A stretch of DNA of 64,000 bases from Evernia prunastri (Eukaryota; Ascomycota; Lecanoromycetes; Lecanorales; Parmeliaceae), in NCBI GenBank assembly GCA_003184365.1, contig NKYR01000030.1:62001-126000 (forward strand), in the 5' to 3' direction. Position numbers and translations under genes: made by a program. How positions within the stretch are numbered: the first letter of the stretch is position 1; each line of letters opens with the position of its first letter. The notes under the pieces were generated by a model that worked only from the letters and a program-made list of their open reading frames with translations, made no database searches and was not told the origin of the DNA. Shown here in pieces: positions 32,415-43,834 of this stretch.

Positions 32415-34564
32415 TCACCGATGCGCGCGCGGAGTGGCAATGCTTCGAGGTCGGTTGGCGCCGACGGGCTTCACATCGCTTTCGTACGAGCTGCTGGCAA
32501 TTTTGCTAGGCCCACTGCCCTCTCGGCCCATCTTTCGACGTTTCATAGAGTCGATGTCATCATTGCGACTTTCAGGACGAGAAGTATACTCTTCGTCTTC
32601 GCGCGTCCGCTTGTTGGATGCGTTGACACCGTTGGCTTGGGTGGGAGCGTATGGATGGATCGGTGCCGCCGAATAGTGTTCTGCACCATTGTTGCCGTTC
32701 GTCACTGTACCGCGAGTGTCACTCATTGGATTGTAGAGATTGCTCGATGGCGCTTGGCGAGGCGGGGTATGATATCCGGCAGGCCACTGTTGCTGGCTGG
32801 CGTTGGAAGTACGGGGTGTCGATCGACCCGAGCCATTCTGATGAGGTTGAGACCCATTGATCTCAGCAGCAGTTGGGGCATGTTCTCCATGGATGGAGTT
32901 CATATGCGAGGCTGAATTGTAGTGATTGTATTGACCACGGTGGGAAGCGTAAGCGCTATTGTCATGCGAGTAATCACCCTCCTGCTCATGCTCTGCTTCC
33001 TCTTGACCCACCCGATCATTTCCCTGGCTGTGGCCGTAGATGTCATTCTTTGAGTCACCGTGTTCGCTCTCCGTCTTTGATCCCGGGGCACGTGTTGCAG
33101 GTGGTCCCATGTCTTGTTTGGCGTAAGAGTTCGCGGAGAGCGGCGCACCATGTGTCATACCCTGCTGATGTTGCGTTGCATATTGACCTTGCTGCGGTGC
33201 AGCTGAGGAGTACATCGGTCGAGTATTGTCGTACGATTGATGACTTTGATACGGCTGCAGTTGTGGCATTTGTGCGCCTGGAGGAGTTGTTGCTGGCGTA
33301 GCAGGCGTTGAGTGCGGGTGACTGTCGAGCATCAAGGGTTGAGCACTCCCGGGCATGCTCTGGCCTTCCCAACCATAAGAACCCTGGTTGCTTAGCCCAA
33401 TGCTGGTGCTTGATGCGCTGGTTGGTGGAGTTGGAAAGGTGTGCGCTCTATCCAAGCCCGGTCTCCCTGTGCCTGGATGAGGAGCGATCGAATGAGGTTG
33501 TTGGGTATTGATAGAGCTGCCCATTGAATGGTGATGGTGCAAAGATGGAGGCTGCGATCCCGGATGGCCCACTCCTCCACCTGCTTGCTTGGCCGTGTCC
33601 AGTCTTCGGCGATCAGCTGCAGCCATGACCGCGTTCGTCCTGCTCTGATTTGTCGGGTGGTACAAAAGGGCCCCAATATTGTGCACAAATAAAGGATACA
33701 ACGACTCCGTGATCTTTTCCTTGTTGGCAAAATCCAGGGCACGGTCGAAAGGGATCCTAATTCAAATGTCAGCGTCGAGAAGCGATCGAATGATTCGGAA
33801 GCTTCATACCAGACACCTTTGAGGTGCATCGGACCGATCTTGACCACATGTCGAGTCTTTTCACTTTTGAGTATTCCGTCTCGTCGCCCTCGAGTCATTC
33901 CAGCCACGTTGAGGAGCTTTGTGCCATTTATCATGTGGTTGTCTACCACTTGTATTAGTACAATGTACCTGAGTCGGTATGCGTCTAGTTGGTGTGCATG
34001 ATGCAAGCTGCATGCAACGGGCCTTACCATCTCTTCGAGCAACGCACACACCCTTAGCTTCAACCTGAAAGCACATGCATCCCTCGTCCTCCCACAGAGT
34101 TGCAGTTACCCTGGGCTTCATGCCTGAGGGAGCCACTTGACCACTTGTATCTGGATTTTGCGGAGGATAGTTTGCGGGAGGGCCAGTGGGCGCTCCGACG
34201 TAGGTATGCTGTGCAGGCCCGCCAGCTCCCATCGCTGTTTCGGTCAGCTTAGAGCCACAGTTTGGTGGAGATTTTGTTCATTACCTGGCAAGGGAAGTAG
34301 TCCTGGATTCATCTGCCCGCCCATGGAAGAGGACACTGGGTGGCCAGGGCCCGACGGAGAGGTAATGCCATTGGGGTAGCCGTATTGGCCGTAGCTTGGA
34401 GACTGCGCATAAGTGCCAGGTCCTGGTTGCAAAGGAGGCGGTTGCTGTTGTGCGTAGCTGGAGTACTGGGTCATACCACTTGCAGTGGTAGAGTGAGGTG
34501 CGTACGGTTGTCCTCCCGACATCTGATTTTGTTGCGACTCTAGGTATTGCTGCTGATGGTTCAT
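32415..34564 (-). CDS. stuA: APSES transcription factor StuA
   Basis: Regulator of asexual development and cell pattern in ascomycetes; nuclear, binds DNA. Exons 34285-34564, 34028-34234, 33810-33942 and 32415-33756 sum to 653 residues. The APSES domain can be read through three introns: KPRVTATLWEDEG, CFQVEAKGVCVARR, DNHMINGTKLLNVAGMTR, GRRDGILKSEKTRHVVKIGP, MHLKGVWIPFDRALDFANKE, then YPLFVHNIGALLYHP. The start MNHQQQYLESQQ matches the usual place of the StuA start; the N-terminal and C-terminal parts are Gln/Pro/Ser-rich. A basic nuclear signal, SMKRRKMG, lies near the C-terminus. The reading frame stays open for another 169 codons upstream (see findings). No break; intact. Confidence 0.95.
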
Positions 34565-36120
34565 TACGGACGGATAGGAAGTGGTAGACTGGGGATAATG
34601 GCTTGGTTGCGTATATTCCGAGCGCCCTTCAGCTTCCTCTGGCAGTCCGTGGATTGGGGGCGCTGAGCACAGGGAAGTCGGTGAAGGCGACGGCGTCCTT
34701 AGCCCAATTGCGGTATTGTGATCTGAGTACGAGCCCGCCGCAGAATATTGAATACCGTGAGCGCCTGATAAAGACTCCGAACCTCCAACGCGGGCCGTTG
34801 TCGGGGCGTATGATTGAGGTAGGTGCAAATCTGGCAGGCGATCACTGGGGAGTCTTGGCCGGGAGTAGTTTGAGCTGTACCACGCACTGTCAACAGGGCC
34901 ACGGTTTTGAACCTGGGATAACGACGGGAGCTCCAGTTTTTCGGTATTGATGGTCAATGGCCTGATTGACCTTTGGTGGTTCTCTTGCTCAAGGATGCGA
35001 AAGAGGCGGGCAAAGAGATTCTTGAAAGCAGTCTCCGCTTGCGACGTTTGGCTCGGTAGAAAAAGGTACACTTGGTGATACTATGATTTGAATGCGGCCC
35101 TTTTTCCCGTTAAGACTCGAGTGATCTAAGAGTCTAAGATATCAGTACAAGCCTTGTCGTCGTCGCGGTCGTCGTCCCAATCCAATTAATGGGCAATTGA
35201 CCTTTCTGAAAAGGACTTCTGCACCGAGAGAGTCTTTCGGATGGGAGATCTATGAAATGTGTGATCCGGTATGTAAAGCACTGCCAGTAGGTGTGGTAGA
35301 GATCCAAGTGGAATATGGGTATGCAAGGCGGATTAGGCTGATGTACAGAGGATGGTAGCAGATGATGGTGCGCTTCGACTAATGTGCGGATGTGCCTGAA
35401 GAAGTACTGCAGCGCTGTATCAAGACGTCAAAGGCGTGTCACTCGTTTCAGGTCGTTAGGGGGTGGCTTTGAGGTTGTTTGCTTGCTTTGATGCAGGTAA
35501 ATGCAAGTGGATTGCTGTGCGCTGTAGCTTGCTGGATAAGGCGAAAAGAGGATTGTTTCAGTGGAAAAGCGCTTGGGACACGCGTCTATGAGGTACTGGC
35601 GTTTTGGAGGAATAAAAGATTGTGTGGATGGCCGTTACGCTCGTAGAGTTTCGTTGACCGGCAAAGTTCTCTCTTGAGGAAAGCAGTTGATGTCTCGGCA
35701 GCTGTACAAGCTCAGGTTAGCGCTATGGGAATAAGGCACGACATAGGGTATGAGCATGAAAGGAATGATTGTTTGCGCGACTTTTTCAATCGTACACACG
35801 TACCTCCTGGGTCGTGAAAGGCGCATGCAAGAAGTGCAGCGCTGAAGAAAGCTTTGCCCACTTCCTAGCCTTGGAGGAGAGGAGGGGGATTGTGTGAGAG
35901 GCACGAAAGATGGCGGAGGCTGGGGGTGCGTGGTTAGCGTTGCGCTAGTTGCTTCGGCGTCTAGCAAGTCCGCCGCGATGATAGGATATCTTACACCCGT
36001 GACCACCAGCAGGATCTCGGATGATGGTCTGCTGCTAAATCTATTTTCTGGTGAGACCAAAGCAAGTGACGGATCTCGGTTTATAATTGATTTTTTTTGG
36101 GGCGAGTCGAGGTCCAATGA
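34565..36120 (-). promoter_or_regulatory. Probable long leader and promoter of stuA
   Basis: The stuA frame is open from 34564 back to 35071 without a stop. Further upstream a frame of 160 codons (35635-36117, minus) precedes it. In Aspergillus the stuA mRNA is known to have a long leader with upstream frames, so both may be leader elements; none is proven here. Confidence 0.4.
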
Positions 36121-36344
36121 GTCGATCAGATCTGGGGAGGGAGGGGATGGGGGGGGGGTTTAATCCGCTGTGGATATGCGCGAGGGCAATCTTGGAACTT
36201 CTGTGCGCTGGGAGAGTAGGAAGAGATGTCTTTTTTTTGGCGCCCAATTGGCATGAAGCGAATACGTTGAATTGATGACAAGGACACCCTGTGCAATTGA
36301 GAGGCTGGATTATAAGAATAATAATGAATTGTGCTGGTGCGAAG

Positions 36345-36415
36345 ACGGATGGACAGACGGACGGACAGACAGACAGACAGACAGACGACAGATGGACAGA
36401 CAGATGGATAGACAA
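36345..36415. repeat. Tetranucleotide-rich tract (GACA and variants)
   Basis: GACGGATGGACAGACGGACG followed by several GACA units and GATG variants. Confidence 0.9.
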
Positions 36416-36679
36416 GGTGGTGGCCGTTGAAAAAACAGTTGCAGTAGTCATGCAAGAGAGCGGGAGACGGGCTCTTTTTGATGCAACTCGACGGCTCGGG
36501 GCGAACTACAGGGAAAAGGCTGGTCTTATCAATTGAGTGCCAGGTCTCAATGATGATAATCATAAATCATCCAAAAGAATTTGCCTAGGTAGGTAGTGAA
36601 ATTGATATAAAAAGGGATTCTTGGAAGTCGGTACATAAGCCCGAATTTGCTTTGATGATTTATTGCCAAAAAAACAACA

Positions 36680-36681
<2 letters not shown>

Positions 36682-36710
<29 letters not shown>
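36682..36710. repeat. (TCAA)n microsatellite
   Basis: Seven perfect TCAA units in an AT-rich context. Confidence 0.95.
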
Positions 36711-39700
36711 GCTCTGCCTAATAATAATCATAATCATAATAATCATTTGATCTACAGTACTCTCCTTTAAAGGTGCTAATAAATTAATTTTCCACCATCA
36801 TCATGGAAGGAGAAGAACGGCCGGCGCGGGAGAAGGAAAATGTCAGGGATTAGTGTCTAGTAAGGAAGAGGAGAGAGAGTTGATAGTAGCTAAAGGAAGC
36901 TACTATTGCCCTAGAGCCTACCTAGTCTTTTAGAGGAGGTAGTCAAGCAAGTCTAGTTGGTCGGTCCGTGTTCAATAATTTTAGTTGAGAAAGAGCTGTC
37001 TCTTCCGCTTTTAGGGGCCTTAGGGGGCATGCACATGCAGGCAAGCGAAAGTCTTTTTTTCACTTGTCCTATCCATTGCCAGCAAATGTCCTTCCTACTT
37101 TCCTTACCCCTGTCTGCCTCTTATTGATCGACATTCAAAAACCTTCAAAAAACAAAAGAGCGACATTTGATACGCGGGCTTGAGTCAGCCCAATTGGTCG
37201 GGCCGGAACACACTTGTCGTCCAGCTAGGACCAACTACCCTAGCTACTCGTACTTGAAGATCGCAAGGATTCCGAGGGAAGAAAAAAAGGACATTGAGCC
37301 ACAATCTTCCAACTCGGTTCCAATTGAAGAAATCTCCCCAATTCATATACAGTTAGATGCCTGTCAGAAGAAAACAGTTCATGCATCCGCGATCGCGACG
37401 ATAACGCATGCTCAATTCGTCCCAGGTTGACATTGTCATTTGCATGTACATACAGTCAGTACCTACATGCATTGTGCAATTTGTCAAATACCAAAAAGCA
37501 AAAAGCAAAAAAAAAAAGAAAAAAAAAAAGATTAAGCAAATAAGAAAATCAAAGGGTCAATAATGTAGAGTAACTAGACGCTCGGAGTTCGGGAGAGGAA
37601 GCAGTTGAGCTAAATTTTAACTGGCGGATCCACCCCTTTTGATGGGCCTTCCTTTCCGAGCCATTGCAATTATCGTGCATCTATGGCGAATACCTCTCTA
37701 CGGTACGTTAGCAAAGATAGGTATCAGCGATCCTAGGGGCAATTCTTCCATAAGCCCCGCTGGGGGAAGACGATGAGGTGAGGACACAAGACATTTCCCT
37801 TTTCCCACCAAGCCAACCGAGACACGTCGATTGCCCCCCACGTTAACTACCTAGAGCTGTCCGACTTTTTTTTTCTTTTTCTCACTAATGGATTCAGGCA
37901 AACACCTTGAACGAGTGGCACAGCGCTTATGAGAGGAAGGGAGAGGGAAAATTGAGGGTATGGTGGCCTCGAAATTCCCAGTTTGCTGGAGATGGGCAGG
38001 TTCGAGACTAGGAGGAAGGACGGTGATAGGACATGCCAAAAGAATTTCTGGGGGAACGGTCAGCTAGAGCTGGAAGGGGACTAGGCTTTGACGTTTCGAT
38101 CCGCGAGTGGTGTGTGGAGAAGAAAACCGGGATGCGCGCTTTTGATAGGCCGTCAGCTCTCCGTGGCTTTTTGACAACGCATCAGCCCACTCAGAGAAAA
38201 ATGAGGGAAAGCTAAGGCAGATACTGGGTACGGCGCTTCTATCTTTCTTTGGCGGTGAACCCCAACATGGCATAAGTTTAGCAAACACATGTCACATCCT
38301 TTTACAAAAAGCAGAAAAATTGGTCTCGGTACCGTAGAATAGGTATTTCACACATACAAGGTTAAATTGGCATTGCCCAGATGTTGAAGTCTGCTGATCT
38401 TTTCTTTGCCTTGGAACAAATGGATTTGAATGGGATGAGGGAGGGGAGAGAGTAAATGACCGAGCATCGGAGATATTCACGACACTTGGGACCTCCCAAA
38501 TCCCAACCCCCTTACCTTGCCTTACCATTTTATTTCGTTTCATTTTTCATCACTTGGTGGTTCAAAAAGAAAAAATTAAAGTACTGTTCAAAGTACAACG
38601 GCGATCTGCATAGGTAGGCAAGGAAGGGGCGCCAAACGCCGCGAGCAATTAAGCTCACACCGCATCCCGCCGCACAATGCTGTGCATATGTCTCGTCTCG
38701 AGGCGTAGGTTATCTTTCTTTTTGCCTTTCCTCTTTTTCATTTTGGTCCTTGGTGAGCGTCTGACATGACGGCAAATGAGGGCCGGAGGAATGGCATTTG
38801 AAACATGTGTGCTCCTCTGGTCACCTTTTACTTTTAGATCTCCGGGGACCGGTATGGTGATGTCAGCTTCGGCGATTGAAAAAGGATATCTAGCTAGGTC
38901 TTATCTATATCGATAGTGTGTTTGAGTGGAGTCATGTTACCATGGAATGATTGGTCTGATTCATTGTTGCGATAGTGGTTACCCTTAGATCCCGCCCTGG
39001 TCCCAAGGGTATGCGAGTGTAAATTTATTCCCCCGGTCTAACCGTCGCTCTGCCTCACGGGGACCATGGGAAAAGTGCGGAAGCAGGCGCAGATGATCTT
39101 AACCTCTTTACACTCTCAACCCTCAGCCCTTTGTTTTTTTTCATTTTTCATCTCATTACTTAATCAGGATCAATTTGACGCTTTGTCTTTGCATCTTGAT
39201 AGCTTGGCATTGAGATTGTTTGCGACAGGGAGGTATATCAAGGTCATAAGAAGGCTGTGTGAATTGAGTCGCAGCTCTTGCCCGGAAAAGGGGTTGGTGG
39301 GTGGTGGTGGAGTGGGGTGATATTGGGGAAGGGGGGATGGCAATTGTGGGGACAGAGTCGAGCCGAGCCAATGGGGTCTGAACACGTTAGTGCTATTTCC
39401 CACTTTCTTCTCTTTTTCCTCTTCTTCTCTCTTTTCTTTTCTTTTCTACCATCAGACTATCACTTTGGAACGAAGGATTCTCTTACTTCTCTTACCATGA
39501 TATCTTACTCTATCGGATCATGACAACTCTGGAACTTACTTTTTGACTTTTCAATCACACAATACAGAGAGAGTTTCACACACACCTCCCAGCCCCCTTC
39601 ACACCCACACCACTTGGTCAGATTTGGTACGGCTGTGCATTATGCATACTAAGTAATCATACATACCTTACCCTACTTGCCGCACCTCCCTCAATGGGTA

Positions 39701-40997
39701 CTGTCTGGTACTATGGATGGATAAAGTGAGGGACGATCCTAAGCATTTAGTGCATTGATGAGCAAAAGGAAAAGGAAAAGGAAAAAGAAACGGCTTATGC
39801 AACCCCTCTTCCCGGCTATCCTTGCCTTATTTTCACCCGTCTGACTGGCTGCGGATCCTTTCCCGAAAGGCTATAGAGGCAGCTAAAGCATTAGGGGAAG
39901 AAAATCATAAGGTAAAGTAGGTAAGTATCATGTACCTAATTATTATTAATAATCAAAACGGTACAACATTTTAGTACGGTAAGGTATTTACCTTTTGACC
40001 TTTAATCGATATTAATCCTGAATACTTTAATGTTGAGTGCATATTAATTATGTTATGCATATGCTCGCTGTAGTCGGACGCCGCAGGAACGGTACCTACC
40101 GCAAACCGTATGCAGGATCATACACACACACACTTGAAACAAACTCGAAAAACACTTGAAACACTCCCTCCACCCGAAACGACATCTCTTCTACCATATA
40201 CTCTACTACCTATCAACCATTTCCCTCCTCCGACCTGACCGTTACCCATCACTGGACAAATATCATCATCTTAGGATCATAAGGCACGGAATGGAGGCGG
40301 ACATCTGACAAAAGGCTGAAACCCAATGGTTTACATAGCGTCAAGAGCACTCGGAGCACAAGGGGCTGAGCTCATACACCTTACGGCCGAAGCACCTCCC
40401 CACCCAGTGGCGGCGGAATCCGTAAAAAAAAGGATGCTTTCATTCTACATTGTAGTAGGTACACGCGCGGTTCCAGTAACCTTGATGCACACAGAGGCAA
40501 TCCTTCAAGCTGCGGGCGATGTCGTTCCTCGAATGCCATTAGAGTGCCACTGAGTATTTGAAGAGTGAATGAGTTCGGCTACACGTCTACAGTCGGAAAG
40601 ACTAGCGTCTCTCCTGGCTTCTGTGCCTTGTAGCCGGAATATGACAGTAAGGAACGTCTAGTAGTATATGGTGCTCAAAAGGCTCACAGTCTGCGCTGAA
40701 ATCACGTGAGCAATGGGTAAGTGGAAACACGATTTTGCGGACCCATTTCTTGGATCCATATGTTACATTGTTTAATGGGCGCTTGCTATTTCAATCCTCC
40801 CATGTGAACTTTTCTTTGCAATCTCCGTCATGTTCGTTTTGCAGCGTGCGCGATTAATCGTCTCAGACCTCTTTCCGTTCCTGCGGAGATATGAAGGTCG
40901 CTAGTGGGCCTACCCCGATCATTACCCTCTTGTGGCGAATTCCAGCCAGTCCATTCAAGAGATGTTTTGCCTTTATATTCATATTCGCCTATCCTGC

Positions 40998-41690
40998 TTA
41001 CAGCTCTTCCCCGCCAATCATATGGTTGACCGACCCTCCGTTAAGATTCATGTTCTCTATCCCTGACACCAGCTGGTCTGTGTGATTGATCGAGCCTCTC
41101 TGCAGGCTCATCTCCGCAGTAGCGGTCACCTCACGAGCGCGCGTATCCGCCAGCCCGTGAAAAAGTCTCCCAGGACCCAACATAGAGCCCAAAATACCGT
41201 GCAGTTGTCCCCTTGTTGACGTAGATTCAAAAGGAGCAGCCAGCAAACTGCAGCCTCCAAGCTCAGCGGCCATGCCAAGGTAGGTTTTCTCGAGCTTGTC
41301 TGCATATGTGTTCCAGAGACCGTGGAGGTGCGTGAGATATCTATGCGGCATCGCCCTCATGAACCAGTCTTCGTGCTCCGTCCTCTCCTCGACCGCCCGT
41401 TGGGCGGGCCTGGCCGGGTGAGAGGCAAACATGTGGACGAAGCGGATATACTCGTCCTCTGGGACGTCCAACTCTTCCGTTTGACAGCCCATCCGCTGAA
41501 AGACTTTCTCGACACAATCAGCCCATGCGTTCCAAATGTCCATGACTGCTTTGGTGGCCTTGAAAACATTTGCTTCGCCATTCATCACTTCTTCCGCCGG
41601 CCACGAAGGTCGCAGTGGTAAGGCGGGGGCCTTACGCGGATCTGAAATACTCAGGGAGGCCATCGCGTCGGTGACACCGGACCAGCTCAT
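40998..41690 (-). CDS. Orphan protein with two W-x-x-W/Y-A-D modules (family copy B)
   Basis: 230 residues from ATG 41690 (MSWSGVTDAMASLSIS). The frame is open for 80 more codons upstream, but that stretch is His/Cys/Arg-rich and looks non-coding. After DPRKAPALPLRP, shared with copy C as DPRRAPALPPR, comes module 1, IWNAWADCVEKVFQRM, followed by DEYIRFVHMFASHPARP; then AMPHRYLTHL and module 2, LWNTYADKLEKTYLGM. The tail holds LHGILGSMLGPGRLFHGLAD and ends with two short Asn/Ser/Gly repeats (RGSINHTDQL and NGGSVNHMIGG). No membrane segment, no known domain. Same strand as copy C, 1.1 kb away. The upstream flank carries TGTTGACA twice. Confidence 0.72.
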   Translation of the reverse strand: MSWSGVTDAMASLSISDPRKAPALPLRPSWPAEEVMNGEANVFKATKAVMDIWNAWADCVEKVFQRMGCQTEELDVPEDEYIRFVHMFASHPARPAQRAVEERTEHEDWFMRAMPHRYLTHLHGLWNTYADKLEKTYLGMAAELGGCSLLAAPFESTSTRGQLHGILGSMLGPGRLFHGLADTRAREVTATAEMSLQRGSINHTDQLVSGIENMNLNGGSVNHMIGGEEL

Positions 41691-41799
41691 TGAGTTGCGA
41701 GAAGATTGTTGGTGGGTACCGTGGAGAGAAATTTCGACTATGAGAACTCTGAGTGATCCGAGTTTGCAATTGGGGCGTGTCAAAGGGTACACAAAGATG

Positions 41800-41831
41800 T
41801 GTTGACAGAGCCTTTGAACGAAGTGTTGACA
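41800..41831. promoter_or_regulatory. Two TGTTGACA boxes upstream of copy B
   Basis: Exact TGTTGACA at 41800-41807 and 41824-41831, about 110-140 bp before the copy B start (TGTCAACA in the direction of the gene). The same octamer occurs at 43566-43573 and 43665-43672 upstream of copy C. Shared octamers before paralogs may be a regulator site; nothing here proves binding. Confidence 0.35.
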
Positions 41832-42269
41832 AAGCCGTTTAAAATTGCATTGTTGAAAAATGTCTCTAATACGCCATTCTCTGTGACAACAAGGTGGTAT
41901 AGATTTGCGGTGGTGATAGACGAGGGTCATTTACCACACGCCGCTACATTCTTGAACTCGTGCTTAAAATGGTACTGGAAAGCAAGAAGACGGTCTCCCG
42001 TCTCCCCAAGCTCTTACCGACCCAACAGCGGGGTGGTAAACCGCAACTTGCTAAGGTAGTCGTCATTTCTAAATTTCCACACGGTAACCTGGTACATCAA
42101 GCACAGTCGGTGTCAAAAGTCACCATCCTTCGAGTCTAATTCCGCCGTAGGTAAAATCAATCACAGTTTCTCATTCAATTCTATCAACTTATTTGGGATG
42201 CCTTCACATAGAGTCTATCGTGGTTAAGGGTGGACCTTGATTCATATGGTAATGATATGGGATTTGATC

Positions 42270-42545
42270 CAAATGTTCTGGATATATCAGGGTTATAGTC
42301 CTGCAAAGAAACATTTTGTCACTAAACTTTCCTCAACGGTTTCTTTGTACCTATTTCAAATGATTTATTATCTTCAGTCCTAATGGTAAAGTATTGGTCT
42401 TTCGCCCGCTCTGGAATGCGTGAAATAAAAGGAAACAGAACTACGTAAAAGAGAAATCTTCGTGATTTGGTACTTCGATTATAGTCTACTGCTATGGCCT
42501 GTTACAACTTCTGGAGGATGATGACTTATGACATCGACTGTGAAG
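42270..42545. repeat. Dispersed degenerate repeat, copy 1 (partner at 57885)
   Basis: About 275 bp that match 57885-58170 in order: CAAATGTTCTGGA, GTCAC(T/C)AA.CTTTCCTCAAC, ACTGCTAT(G/A)GCC, and GGATGATGACTT(A/T)TGACA(T/C)CGAC. Divergence is high between these anchors. Confidence 0.6.
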
Positions 42546-42748
42546 CATAATGTTGAGACTTCTCTACCGCTAACTCAATTACTGTACGTCGAGATGCCAG
42601 TGGAGATTGCCATGACGGATGCGCAATTGGGCAACACAGAAAGCTTACCAATGTCCTCCTCTTGTGATACAGATTTTCGGCTCCAAAACCCACAGCACAA
42701 AGGTTGCACCTGGGTAACAACCCAAGTACGATGAGGTAGGCATCGCCG

Positions 42749-43377
42749 TCAGAAGCCCATGAGCTGCATATCAGCTTCCAAGCCCGTTTGCGGGTTCTCT
42801 GGCTGCTCGTCAGGTTCGCTGGCCGAGTCCAACATCTTATGCAACAGGTCCGTCAAACCGTCGGTCTTCGGCAGATCCGACGAAGCAATGGACAGATTCG
42901 CCAAGCCAAAGTCGTCCCCATCCCGCCCGGCAAACCGCAGCGCCTCATATTCGCGGCCAAATATTCATAAATCTCCTCCACCCTCGTGGCCCACACGTGC
43001 CACACCTTCTGAACGGGCGTCTTATCCAGATGCGGCATCGCTTCGGGCGCGTACTCGTGCTCGTCGTACGCGTTCCCTCCGAGCACGCTCGGCAGGCTCG
43101 GTCGGTGCGGGAAGGCTTGCAGCGTCCGAGCGAGATCGGTGTACTCGTCGTCCGGGAACATCAGTCGCTCCGTCTGCGTGATCATCTGGTGTAAGACCTG
43201 GAATGCCTGGTCAGCAAAGTCGTCCCAGTGGCCGAATATCACTTCGTCAGCCTGCCTCAGGGAGACGGTGTCCTGGTCCAGGAAGAAGACTGCATCCCAC
43301 AGGCGGAATGTTGTTCGGGGGGGCAGGGCTGGGGCTCGGCGGGGGTCGGGCTTGTGTACGCTGTAGACCGGACTCAT
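42749..43377 (-). CDS. Orphan module protein (family copy C) with a one-base frameshift
   Basis: Starts MSPVYSVHKPDPRRAPALPP. Module 1 reads HWDDFADQAFQVLHQM, then DDEYTDLARTLQAFPHRPSLP; module 2 reads VWHVWATRVEEIYEYL. Just after RRCGLPGG, near 42917-42925, the frame shifts: the frame in phase with the start ends at 42856 with a basic tail, while the shifted frame goes on as DFGLANLSIASSDLPKT and LTDLLHKMLDSASEP to a stop at 42749. That second tail fits the family (compare LHGILGSML of copy B). The slip lies in a GGGCGGGATGGGG stretch, so either a recent one-base loss or a sequencing error is possible. Span is given for the family-like version; if the slip is real the protein is 174 residues. 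Confidence 0.68.
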
Positions 43378-43834
43378 CGCTAGAGGGTCTGAAGAGGTCT
43401 GCGGGTGGGGTGCACGTAAATGGAATATATGTGGATGGCCAAATACAAAGGACTGGGATTAGCGGCATCGAACAATTGACCAGGAGCAACTCATGGCCTG
43501 GAGTTTGTCAGATGTGGGCGCAAGGGCTCGAAGGAGGTTTGTATGAACAAGTGTTTACAAAGAAGTGTTGACAATACCAATGTTGATCTATTGTCGCCTG
43601 AAAGCTGCGTTCTTTATGGGGTTCCTTCTTCAACTTGAAAGAGCGCCCAAGTCTTTGTTGCTTTTGTTGACACTTCCAGTCTCTTCCGACTTTTTAAAAT
43701 CCTTGCTGCCTATATTCCACCGTCCCTCTCTCACCAACAGCAAACCACTCATCTCACACTTACACCAAAAAGCTGCCATCGATCCACACACCCAACCCTT
43801 CCCCCCTTGAACCAAACCAACCCCCCCATCCGCA
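43378..43834. promoter_or_regulatory. Divergent promoter region of copy C and a small membrane-protein gene
   Basis: 457 bp between divergent start codons. It holds TGTTTACA at 43552-43559, a forkhead-like core, and TGTTGACA at 43566-43573 and 43665-43672. A CT/AC-rich leader precedes the plus-strand gene. Confidence 0.4.

Larger units (their letters stand above)
36121..40997. other. 4.9-kb gene-free region with microsatellites
   Basis: No convincing gene on either strand. It holds (GACA/GACG)n at 36345-36415, (TCAA)n at 36682-36710, A-rich tracts near 37500-37530, CT-rich tracts near 39400-39450 and short (CA)n near 40125-40133. One frame of 87 codons (37167-37430) has no family. Together with the stuA leader it makes one of the longest non-coding stretches of the window, on the upstream side of stuA. 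Confidence 0.5.
41691..42748. other. Spacer between copies B and C
   Basis: Carries the upstream region of copy B and a dispersed repeat (42270-42545). No gene seen. Confidence 0.5.

Noticed and set aside
37391..37398. Possible StuA response element (TCGCGATC on the minus strand)
   Set aside because: A single 8-bp match to a loose consensus in 5 kb is expected by chance.
41691..41930. N-terminal extension of family copy B
   Set aside because: Open but His/Cys/Arg-rich, not present in the other copies, and it contains the TGTTGACA boxes.
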